A stretch of 64,000 bases of DNA from positions 1 through 64,000 of the forward strand of contig NW_006768800.1 in assembly GCF_000204055.1 (NCBI RefSeq). The letters run 5' to 3'. This document shows, in pieces, positions 1 to 9,340 of the stretch. The translations under genes were made by a program, and so were the position numbers. The notes beneath the pieces were generated by a model. It had not been told where the DNA came from, ran no database searches, and saw only the letters and a list, made by a program, of their open reading frames with translations. Origin of the DNA: Melampsora larici-populina 98AG31 (lineage: Eukaryota > Basidiomycota > Pucciniomycetes > Pucciniales > Melampsoraceae). Numbering within the stretch: the first letter of the stretch is position 1; each line of letters begins with the position of its first letter.

Positions 1-239
1 CTTTTAGTAGCAAGTATAAGAATGTGAAGTCACATTTTTTTGTGAATTCATCTAAAATTCACATTTCATTGTGAACTTTTTGTGAAGTTCACATTTATTA
101 TTTGTTATCTGAACAAATCAAGTCCTCAGATATCTATCACTTTTTGCTATTTCTTGGGTGGTTTAGGGTGTTTCAAGTTTTTTTTGCTTAATTTTCAAAA
201 AAATTCTGCAATTCCTACATGAAAAGCAAGTGGGATTGA

Positions 240-660
240 ATCGGATGGGAGGATGCGATAATACATCTGGGGTAGAATCGCATGAAACGAGGCGAGGTTG
301 GATCACATCTAAGTGGAGCGATGAAACAATTTGTTCGGATTTTTTTGGTGCGATTCCATGGGTTGAATCGCCTGCGCATTTGAGTCGCATTTGATTGATG
401 CGATCTTGAATCGCCTGAGCGGTTCAGTCACATTGAGCCGATGCGATATTGATTCGCTTGAGGATTAGATCGGGCTGAGTTGATGCGATCTTAAATCGCA
501 TCTGAGTCAAATCGCACAAAAGGATGCGATTTCACAAGTTGGATCGCATGAAACCTGTGCGATCTCACATCGCACAGGCTCTTCATCGCATGTCACATAT
601 GCGATCTGAAATCGCATCTCAAAACGCGACCTGAGCGCGCATGCCACAATGCGATTCAAA
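240..660. repeat. Dense TGCGAT/ATCGCA short-motif repeat block
   Basis: About fifteen exact copies of TGCGAT or its complement ATCGCA, plus near-matches such as AATCGCCT, are packed into roughly 420 bases in both orientations. Such inverted and direct hexamer clusters resemble the subterminal transposase-binding repeats of DNA transposons. The short ORFs that cross it are products of the repeat and not treated as genes. It lies just upstream of the tandem repeats that precede the Myb/SANT-like gene, so it could be the subterminal region of an element carrying that gene. That link is inference; no terminal inverted repeat was identified because the left side leaves the window. Confidence 0.6.
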
Positions 661-667
661 TTTGTTG

Positions 668-1055
668 GAGGTGGTCCTGTCTCGTCTTCTATCACTTACC
701 AATCAGTTCTATCAATTACTATCAGTCTTGTCTTCTATCACTTTCCAATCAGTCTTGTCTTCGCACTGTTAGTCTCTCTTCGCACTGTTAGTCTCTCTTC
801 GCACTAGTCTCGTCTTCTATCACTTTCCAATCAGTCCGATTAGTCCTGCTTTCCTGTCTTGTCTTCTATCACTTACCAATCAGTCTCGTCTTCGCACTGT
901 CAGTCTCGTCTTCGCACTGTTAGTCTCTCTTCGCACTGTTAGTCTCTCTTCGCACTAGTCTCGTCTTCTATCACTTTCCAATCAGTCCGATTAGTCCTGC
1001 TGTCCTGTCTCGTCTTCTATCACTTACCAATCAGTTCTATCAATTACTATCAGTC
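668..1055. repeat. Tandem/higher-order repeat, CTATCACTT and TTCGCACTGTTAGTCTC units
   Basis: Two interleaved unit types repeat here: CTATCACTTWCCAATCAGT and TCTTCGCACTGTTAGTCTC. A block of about 90 bases near 760-850 recurs almost exactly near 910-1000, so there is a higher-order duplication as well. The array ends a few bases before the ATG at 1060, so it would form the 5' leader or promoter of the downstream gene. Confidence 0.75.
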
Positions 1056-1059
1056 TGCT

Positions 1060-2522
1060 ATGGGTACCACCGACAAACCCAAACCCAAGCCACGACCGCG
1101 CGCTCCCAGAGCGGTTCGAAATCATCAAGAGTCTCATTTGCCTAGCCTAGAACCAATGACCTTGCCCCCTCCGGCTACTCCAAACCAGCCAATAGCTTCA
1201 AACCCGCCAATTGTCAAGACACCAAAAGACCCAAAGCTCAAGGCTGAATGGGATGAGGATGACAACGCAATTTACATTGATGTCTTGATTGCTGAACGTC
1301 AGCCTGCTAATGGAGCGATTGGACCCGACAACGCTACCACCACTCATGGATTCAAGATTGCAACTTGGACTAAAGTCGCTGAAAAACTTAAAGGAAGTGA
1401 AGAAAAGAAGATTCCAGGCACTAACTTGGTTCATCTTAGTGCAGTCAAGACCGCGAAGGCTTGTAAGTCTCACTGGTATGTTGTAAGTAGCTTTTTTTAC
1501 ATTCTTTATCGTTTTGTTTTGTTTTGTTTTTATTGATGTTGTCTTTTGCTTGTACAGTTATCGAAACTATACGCCGATTACAAACATCTCAATGGGCTGA
1601 GTGGTGCTGGGTGGAAGGATGGCTGTATTGACTTACCTGACGCAGTCTGGGCGCCCATTCTCAATGATAAAGTAAGTATATTCTTTAATTCTCCCTTGGC
1701 ATCATTCATACTGACTTCTTTGCCTCTTGAAGCAGAGTACGAAGGCAAAATATTACGCTTGGTTGAAAGGTCAACCATTTCCCTTATTCAATGCAATTGC
1801 GACTCTAATTGAAGGCCACATGGCTACCGGCAAGTACGTTAAAGGTTCTGTTGTCGATAACACCAATCTTCCTTCAACTTTGAGCACCCCAATTGTCAAG
1901 AGGACCAAGATGCCTTCACCCTTTATTGGCCAATCCAAGGATCCATTCGATCGCACTTTCTTATCTTCTCCACCACCTGATCCTGTTCCCAAATCACCAT
2001 CTTCTGATCATTCCGACTTACCTGGAGTTGCTTACAAGCCCGAAGAAGAACTGAGTTCCGAAGATGACGGTCCAGCGGCAAAGCGACACCGCCAGTCTAA
2101 GGTTGCTCTGAAAGCACGTGGTCCACCCGAACCAAAGAAAAGTTCTGGCATTCAGATTCTCGATGGAATGTCCACCGATATGAAGGACTTCGGCTCTAAT
2201 ATCCAGTCATCCTTTGCCTCCACTTCAGCATCAATCGACACTGCAGCTAAAACCATCCAAGTGGACAAAATTTCAACTCATGCTTCAGCTGTGTCTTTAA
2301 TTTACAAATCATCGCTTCAGAACACTCAACGCTATATTGCCCTCGATTTATTTGCTGAAAAGCCTGTGCTGGCTGAAACTTATGTCAATACACCCCCTGG
2401 TGAGCGTGATGGATGGCTCCAATACATTCTCAACAAAAACAGTAAGTACTTTCTTTTCTTATCATTCATTCAACACTGACTCATTCTTTCTTAATTCTCT
2501 TTACCTTCAAGATCAACTTTGA
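1060..2522 (+). CDS. Myb/SANT-like DNA-binding domain protein
   Basis: Four exons fit well: 1060-1482, 1558-1671, 1736-2441 and 2512-2522. The introns (1483-1557, 1672-1735, 2442-2511) have GTAAGT donors and AG acceptors, and the joins are in frame. The protein is about 417 residues. Residues 60-230 carry the layout of the fungal/plant Myb/SANT-like domain: an acidic tryptophan helix (AEWDEDDNAIYIDVL), a KSHWYVLSKLYADYKHL helix, a SGAGWKDG turn and a late ATGKYVKG motif. The second half is low-complexity Ser/Pro with a basic AAKRHRQSK stretch that could serve as a nuclear signal. This family is greatly expanded in rust fungi and often travels with Harbinger-type transposons. No transposase lies next to it here, so it may be a host gene or a detached element gene. 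The start is the first ATG after the repeat array. Function as a DNA binder is inferred from the family. Confidence 0.7.
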
Positions 2523-2550
2523 ATTGTTATCGATTGCATCCATACACACT

Positions 2551-2752
2551 AGTGGTACACAAACATTACAACCCATTTGAAAAACCCATTTGAGAAAAAA
2601 TAGAAAAACCCATTTAAAAAATTATTTTTTTGAACAGAAAAATAAATTGGGTCCCTCTGGAATTTTCTGTTCAAAAAATTTTTTTTTGAATGGGTTTTTA
2701 TATTTTTTCTTAAATGGGTTTTTTAAATGGGTTGTAATGTTTGTGTACCACT
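2551..2752. mobile_element. MITE of about 202 bp with 28-bp terminal inverted repeats
   Basis: The left end AGTGGTACACAAACATTACA (2551) and the right end TGTAATGTTTGTGTACCACT (to 2752) are perfect reverse complements and extend to 28 bp each. Internal ACCCATTT/AAATGGGT units add further inverted symmetry. There is no coding capacity. A TA lies next to the left terminus, but a clean target duplication cannot be assigned, so the superfamily (perhaps Tc1/mariner-like) is uncertain. It begins 28 bases after the stop codon of the Myb/SANT-like gene. Confidence 0.8.
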
Positions 2753-4740
2753 TATGATCAAGACTACCAGATAGATACTGACCCTTCTTCCCAGTTTGGT
2801 TTGTGGTAGCGCAAACAAATGGTGAAGGACAGGTTTGAGAGTTTGAGCAGTAGAGAAGAAGATCAGATTGGCTTTAGTACTGTCCATGTGAAAAGTATTG
2901 GATTTGATCAACAAAATGTTAAAGTTGGTTATTGGATCATGGGTTGTCCAAAGTGATGAGTGTCTTTTTGAAAAGAGTCTTTCATAATGGATTGAAATTT
3001 CAACTCAAGGAAGGAACGTCTGGGATTTTGACTGTTTTTTAATACTTGAAAACTTGATGTTATAAAATCTTAGATAAGATTAATCTTTTAGTCCAAAGAA
3101 AAAAAGGTTGATTGATTGGATAAGTCATTAATTAGTCCTTACTGCAAAGATCTTTACTCTGAGCTTCCTCAACAAAAATTGATCAGGTTTGAAAGTGTGC
3201 TTTCTGATGCTCATCATAACCAATCCCATAGTCTTTAAATTCACATCAAATCTTTTGTGTGTTTTTTTATGAATGTGTACTGTAACAATTGATTATCCTT
3301 GATGAGACGAATTTTTGGGTGGAAAGAAAGCTTCTAAGGAGTGGATCTGAGAAATTGGTTTAGATTGTTACAACAAATACAATTTGAATTGAGTCAGTTA
3401 ACAAGTGCAAACAGCAAAGTTGCAGTGGACATAATCCAAGATATCATGCAGTTTCATCCTTTCCAATGGTGATGACATGATGTCACAAGATATCAAAAGC
3501 AAAGAAAGACACAAGTGCCGTGTGTTGTTCAAGGATGAGTCAAAAAAATAATTGATCCAGATATTCAATTGGTCTATGATCCACCAAATCTCATTCAAGC
3601 CTAAACAAACAAGAGATAAAAGATGAATGCTGAGAATCCTCCAACAAGGGAATTATCTTTGTATATGATTCAGAAAGACATACCAAGCATCAACCATAAA
3701 GCTACCCCAAAATTTTGACCAAAAAAATGTCCAAAGAGTACCATTCAGATTGAATTTTCTTTTTAAAAGGATACCAAAGTCTTGAGAAATGAAAATGACA
3801 GTAGTTCTAAGATAAGGATTGAATTGACCAGAAGCAAAACACATTGAAAATTTGTGTATCAAACTCAATAAAGTAAAACTAAAAATTGAAGATTTCCAAC
3901 AAGGTTTAAAAGGTCAATAAAATAATTTAATGAAGATTTCTTTCAAGAAACTATGCTAATGTTTTGACCAAAATTGACTTGAAGTTTTAGAATGGATTGG
4001 AAAATCAAAAAGAAAATTAGAATAAGAAATTAACCTGAGGAAAGAACCTGTTAATTCTAATCAAGACCAAGAAGATAAAACTATGATGATTGTTAAAAAG
4101 TATCTTGAAAGTTTAAAATGTCCAAAAAAGTAAGAAAAAATGAGGAAAATCATAAAACTGACAATTGATGGATATAATAAAATTGAATGTAAGGTTAAGA
4201 TTATTTTGATGGTATCTTTGTAGTAAGTAGCATTTGGCTTTGGTTTAGGTATCCCATATGACCAACCAATTCCTTGTAGACTATTTATTCAAGATTAAGA
4301 CAATCAAGATCAATCAGATATAAACTTGCTGCTTTGTGATGATAGGGAATTGAGAAAAGAACAAATCTAACAAGGAGTGATAAAGCAAACTGAGTCCTTT
4401 TAGAATATGAATCACAATCCTGATCCACTTTTGAACCAGTCTCATCATCCTGTTGATAATAAGGTTGATAACTTCAGAAAAACTTAAAGAACATAAAACA
4501 AAGATATAAAGTCCAATTGGTAAAACTTTTGATGGTAAATTTCTTTTAAAATTGAATAAACAAAATATTAAAAGTAAAAAGGGTAATGAAAACAAAATCA
4601 GTTTTGTCAAAATCTTAGTTTTAACAAAATAAATTGGATGTAAGAATAAAATTTGAAATAAGAGTGCAATTTGAGTTATGAATAAGATGATTAAGTTTTT
4701 ATCTATTGAGAATGTGTTTAATTCATTGATAATATTGGAT
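2753..4740. other. No gene recognised; AT-rich intergenic sequence
   Basis: Only short ORFs (66-98 codons) without recognisable domains or consistent splice joins occur here. Nothing supports a gene, RNA or complete repeat. Confidence 0.5.
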
Positions 4741-4751
4741 TCCTTTTTATC

Positions 4752-5268
4752 TTAAAGATGAAAGGTGAGGAATGGATTACCTCCAGTTGTTTGATCAGCA
4801 AGAATTGCATGTGGGAATTTCCACTCAATTTGCGTGAAAGATTTCAGGTGGATGGTGGTGTACTTTTTGAAACACCAATGAACGGGATATGCGCACTCAG
4901 GGACAGGTCTCAATAAGTCCTCATTTTTCACGTTGCAGATCATGAATTCAAAGATTCCACAGAGATGCTTTCAAAATGTTGATTACCTTTTGAGCATACA
5001 TGATAGACTTCAGGACCAGCTGGACCAAAAATATCAACATACTCACACACCATCACAAACATATTTATTCTTGCAAAGTGTGAGCTGCCACAATGGTTAG
5101 AGAATACTTTAGGCAAAGGAAGATATCAAAGGACAGGCTATCCGTAGACACTTCACACTGAGTCACATCACAAGAGTAACAAGGTGACTGATGTCCTTTG
5201 TTCATCAAGTTACAAGTTGGTTTGTTACACTTGCAAAAGAAGTGCAAAGGTATGTTTTTAGCTTGCAA
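4752..5268 (-). pseudogene. Decayed gene remnant, Cys-rich, family not recognised
   Basis: Three coding-like stretches follow each other on the minus strand and can be joined at plausible splice sites: about 5268-5109 (contains CKCNKPTCNLMNKGHQSPC), 5084-4987 (contains EYVDIFGPAGPEVYHVC) and about 4950-4782 (contains PECAYPVHWCFKKYTTIH). Donors GTATTC, GTAATC and GTAATC follow them. There is no ATG at the front and no clear 3' end, so this looks like a fragment of a larger spliced gene or transposon protein. I do not recognise the family; the Cys pattern recalls zinc-binding segments of large rust transposases, which is a guess. Confidence 0.3.
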
Positions 5269-5534
5269 AGTTCACATGTCATATGTCAAAAAAGTTTATG
5301 TTGATTCCAGAGAATGAAAGAGACAACTTTTGTTTTTTCAACTTGTGACATGAGAATCCCATATCCCAAAAACAGATATAATTGTACTCATTAGTGTGCT
5401 ATGGCTTTTTTGAATGTAGAATCCCAGCTGCCAGTATACTGTGCTATAAATTTGCATCCATTTTTGCTCAAACTGGGTAGTTTGGATAGAATTCACTGCA
5501 TACAAACACCACATTGATTGCAGAGTATGACATG

Positions 5535-6618
5535 GCGGCGCCCGCCGCCCAATTGGCTAGCTACTTAGAAATAGTATCAGCCAATCTTTGAAAACGATTT
5601 TGAAGTTTACGATTAGAAAGGCTGGTGATGACAGTATAAATAAGGATAGCCAACTTCCCAGTTCCGGTGATCCAACGGGAGTCATATAAAATTCCAGTTC
5701 CTTCAAGTACTGAACGTAGTTCAAAGAAAACAGGTTTGTTCATTCCAAGATTATCTTAAAAAACTGAGTTATTTGGACTAGCAATAAGCTCATCAATCCA
5801 AGCCTGACTGCTGAGGATGGAAGTAAGACGCGGAGTTTTGGTGAGATGAGGCAGGACTTGAGCTGCACAGGCCTGCACACCCGTGCTAAAGTAGCAAAAG
5901 ATTTGAAATTGTTGCTGTTGAACAGCAAGGAGCTGTTTGAGAAATTGCAATTTAAGCAACTTTTGATCTTTTGCGCGCTTTTCAGGTGTGAGAGACTGAA
6001 GGGATGAGCGAGAACAATGCTCCATGATGTTTTAAATGACGTGATTTACGATGATTTTGGTCAACAAACAATGAATTTGGTCTTTGATGACCATGATGGA
6101 TGGAACGAAGGATTTTAAAATGATTCGATTGATTTTCAAGTTTCAATTGAAAGACTCTTTTCATTTCAACATTACCGAACAGTCAACCGGTGATCAATGT
6201 TCAACAATGATCATTTTGATCTTTTGTTGACCATTTTTGACCTTTACCGTCAACTGTTTGGTAAACAAAAAAGCCAAAAAACGAAATTCTTGATCTGCCC
6301 CTTTTTTGAGGGGCGGATTGAAAAACTCGGAATTCGGCTTTTTTGTTGACCAAACAGTTGATCAAATAGGTCAACAAAAGATCAAAATGGAGGGGCAAAC
6401 AGGGCAAAAACACTTTTCGGTCTCAAAAACAGCCTCAGGGCTGTTTTTCAAAATTGAATATTTTTTGATCAAAAACCGTTTTTGGTTTTGATCGAAGACC
6501 GTTGCCGAACACCTGTGGTTTTCATGAAAATCAAAAACCGTTTTGACCCAAAAACGGTTTTTGGCTTTGGTGGTGTTTTTGACCAAAAACCGTTTTTGGG
6601 TTCCAGCCAAACGGGCCC
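5535..6618 (-). mobile_element. Truncated PIF/Harbinger element, 5' end present, 3' end missing
   Basis: The 5' terminus on the minus strand is at 6618 and reads GGGCCCGTTTGGCTGGAACC, flanked by TTA at 6619-6621, the usual Harbinger target. From there a leader of about 590 bases leads to the transposase start at 6025, and coding similarity stops near 5561. The first roughly 300 bases match the MITE at 7212-7583 closely, including the AAAAACGGTTTTTGG-type palindromes and the GAGGGGCA/TGCCCCTC segment. The break near 5535-5560 coincides with a GC-rich palindrome (GGCGGCGCCCGCC), possibly the truncation junction. Confidence 0.75.
5561..6025 (-). pseudogene. Harbinger transposase, N-terminal fragment with in-frame stop
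   Basis: The reading frame from the ATG at 6025 to 5561 is continuous except for a TAA near 5753-5755, where relatives usually have an aromatic codon. The second half, DNLGMNKPVFFELRSVL followed by VITSLSNRKLQNRFQRLADT, matches the helix-turn-helix-like region before the DDE domain in basidiomycete and plant Harbinger (DDE_Tnp_4) transposases, where the motif reads roughly LSNR..QERFQRSG.TIS. All three catalytic acidic residues are missing because the frame ends at 5561. It is therefore a dead fragment. Confidence 0.75.
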
Positions 6619-7051
6619 TTATTTTAGCAATCTTGACAGCTCAAGGACATATTCATCACACATCAGATGTAGGCAGTATTCACGCAATTTTTTATCAGCA
6701 TCAGGAGAACTATCAAATGAGCTATAGTAATCCAAAATTGGACAACTTTTCAAAAAAGTCATGATTTTAAAAATGGTTTTCAAATTCAGCCATGAATATT
6801 AGGAAAAAAACACATGTATTCATAATAAGAATATCTGTTCATCTTTTATAAGCATCAATTGACCAATTTCACAGCTTAAATTACATCAAACATCAATAAA
6901 ATTACATCATAGGATTACATCAGAGGGGTTTTTGAGGTTTATGACAGTTTTTGCCAGTTTTTGTTGGTTTTTGAAGTTGTTGAACATTGTAGTGGGTGTT
7001 ATATAGTATCAGAAGGTGGATTGTTCCCCTTTTTTTGAAAAATTGACATTA

Positions 7052-7642
7052 GGGGGTTTCAAGTTGCATTGTTCATGGTATTTTTACAGTGCAACAACTT
7101 GCCCATTGTTCTACAAACTACCGTAAACGTAGAAATTTGGGACACATTTTCAGGCGTCCCAAATGCTGTTGACTATATATTTGAAGGAAAAAAAGACACC
7201 ATAAAATCTTAGGGCCCGTTCAGCTGGAACCCAAAAACGGTTTTTGGTCAAAAGCACCACCAAAGCCAAAAACCGTTTTTGGGTCAAAACGGTTTTTGAT
7301 TTTCATCAAAAACACAGGTGTTCCGTAACTTTGCGTAAACACAGAAACCGTTTTTGATCAAAAAATCTTCAATTTTGAAAAACAGCCCTGAGGCTGTTTT
7401 TGAGACCAAAAAGCGTTTTTGCCCTGTTTGCCCCTCCATTTCAATCTTTTGTTGACCTATTTGGTTGACTGTTTGGTACACAAAAAAGCCAAATTCTGAG
7501 TTTTTCAATCCGCCCCTTGAAAAGGGGCAGATTTAAGAACGTTTTTATGTAACAGACTTTTGGAAAACCAGCTAAACAGGCCCTTACAAACTTGTCTGTT
7601 TCATAAAAGTTTTACACAAAAATATCTCAAGTTGAAACCCCC
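7052..7642. mobile_element. TA-flanked MITE 1 inside the LTR-like repeat
   Basis: The termini GGGGGTTTCAAGTTG and CAACTTGAAACCCCC are inverted repeats, each bordered by TA (7050-7051 and 7643-7644), consistent with a Tc1/mariner-type non-autonomous element. The homologous position in LTR-like copy B (around 11290-11320) lacks the insertion, which supports the boundaries. Without the Harbinger MITE inside it, the element would be about 215 bp. Confidence 0.7.
7212..7583. mobile_element. PIF/Harbinger (Tourist-type) MITE with TTA target duplication
   Basis: This 372-bp element starts GGGCCCGTTCAGCTGG and ends CCAGCTAAACAGGCCC, with TTA on both sides (7209-7211, 7584-7586). It is inserted within MITE 1. 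Its first roughly 300 bases are homologous to the 5' end of the truncated Harbinger at 5535-6618, so it is a likely internal-deletion derivative of that family. Palindromic AAAACGGTTTTTGG boxes near the end may be subterminal transposase sites. The short ORFs across it are not genes. Confidence 0.85.
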
Positions 7643-7737
7643 TATTATCATTTTGTTTATCATCATAAACTTATTTTAATTGCACCTGGTCACTTAAATA
7701 CGCCCTATATTGTGGCTATAAAAAGAAATTTGTTGTA

Positions 7738-8307
7738 TAGTGCGTGGAGGCAAGTCGTTGTCAAATTCAAAAGAAGGCCCAAAACAATTGCTGCACCTCA
7801 AAACCTATTGTATCAACCAGCCGATTGGAGTTCTGGAATGCCCTCATCAAGCGCGTTCCATGCATATCTTTTTGGTCATTTTTTTCAAAAGAGTATATCT
7901 ATATCAAGATATCACCTTTTTCATTTCCTTTCTCAGCTTTTGGACTGCTCTCATCCAGAGCAATCCCTGCATATCTTTTTGAAGAAAAATAATGATTTCT
8001 TGTTTTTTTTTCTGAAGAATTAATCTTCTTTGGCAAATGTATTTTATCTCCGTGAGTTTTTGTCATAGTGAGTTTTTGTCATAGGAAGTTGAGCAAAAGA
8101 ACAACTTGTAACCCAAGAGCTTGTTGACTTGGGACATTAAACCAAGCTTGAGTTGAAAGAGCAGCAAACAATTTTGATGAAAAAACTAGAATCCAACCAG
8201 ATTGAACCATCTGAAATTTGAGCTGGCAGGGCCAAAAGGGCAAATTAGTGAGTATTTACCTGTATTTACTTGATCCCAGATTGCCAAGGTCTTGCCTCCG
8301 CGCACTA
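7738..8307. mobile_element. TA-flanked MITE 2 inside the LTR-like repeat
   Basis: The ends TAGTGCGTGGAGGCAAG (7738) and CTTGCCTCCGCGCACTA (to 8307) form an imperfect inverted repeat of about 25 bp bordered by TA on both sides. The interior of 570 bp has overlapping short ORFs without recognisable domains and internal near-duplications (CCCTCATC and CTCTCATC stretches). It is probably a non-autonomous Tc1/mariner-like element; the superfamily is inferred from the TA target only. Confidence 0.7.
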
Positions 8308-9340
8308 TAGTGTTTGTGACTTCTTTTGGGAATGATATCAAAACGATACTGTGCTTTTTTCTCTTAGTTATCTTACTGGAATAACACTATAAGCAGGGAT
8401 GCAGCAGTGAGTCTGAGTGTACTCTACTCATACCCACTCTGCACGGGTATTTGCCCGGTACCGGAGTACAGGTACCCCCGATGTGGACAGTATGAGTGCT
8501 ACTCCACATCGGAATACCCATCAGCATGCGTAAATTGATTACGCATACTCAAGCACGCCCTCTCTCGGTGCCCAATACCCCAGACCCCATTCTCACCGGG
8601 CAGGTTGTTTGGATGAGTCCTCCACTCATCAAATACTCATCCAAACAACCAAATCTCAGCCAAACAGCCCATCAACATTCGATATCGATCCTTAATCAGC
8701 ATTTGATATCGATTCATACCAAAGTAGGATATCCCACTCATCACGCTCTAGGATATCACCTCATGATACTGCTTACAATACCGCCACAAAGGATCTCATT
8801 TATCTAACAAGCCTGTCCACCATTTGAATTCTCACTTCATCACACCCAATCCTACCATCGATTTGGCCTTCGCATCGTTAATCGTACAATCCACAATCCA
8901 CATTCGACCTCGCTCTGGAATCGTGGCTTGTTACTTACCCTATCGATCAATCAATCAATCTACCACTTCTTTAATTCATCTGTTCTAAATTACTAATTGA
9001 GTATGTGTCAAGAATCTTCAGGTGGCCACCTGGAGTTATGGCTACCCGGTGTGGCATGGGTTAATTTGGAGATGGAGACGTTGGCATCAAATCTCGAATG
9101 GACATTTGACATCCGGTAAGCTCTATATCTAGTCGTGATTGCCTGGGTCTTGCTCCAGTACTCGATTCCTCTCTTCTTCCTCCCTTTCGATTCTTCTCTT
9201 CTTCCTTTGTTCATATATTTTGTATTGTTGTGTTTGTCATCATTTTCTTTTCTTTATCTCTTTACCTTATCCTTTTTAAATACATCACTGATTAGTCCTT
9301 TTCAATTATCCAAAGACCTACTCAGTTGCTCGACCAGATC

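Noticed and set aside
163..695. Minus-strand ORFs of 62-75 codons across the TGCGAT block
   Set aside because: They are open only because the repeated hexamer lacks stop codons in that frame; no domain and no splice context.
668..1055. CRISPR array
   Set aside because: Repeats are adjacent and of unequal length without unique spacers, and the genome is eukaryotic.
5535..5552. GC-rich palindrome GGCGGCGCCCGCC as a terminator or regulatory site
   Set aside because: Intrinsic terminators do not apply to a eukaryotic nuclear genome; it more likely marks the break point of the truncated Harbinger.
7712..8023. Plus-strand ORFs of 80-103 codons in MITE 2
   Set aside because: Three overlapping frames are open over the same bases in low-complexity TTTTC-rich sequence; they lie inside a MITE and show no domain.
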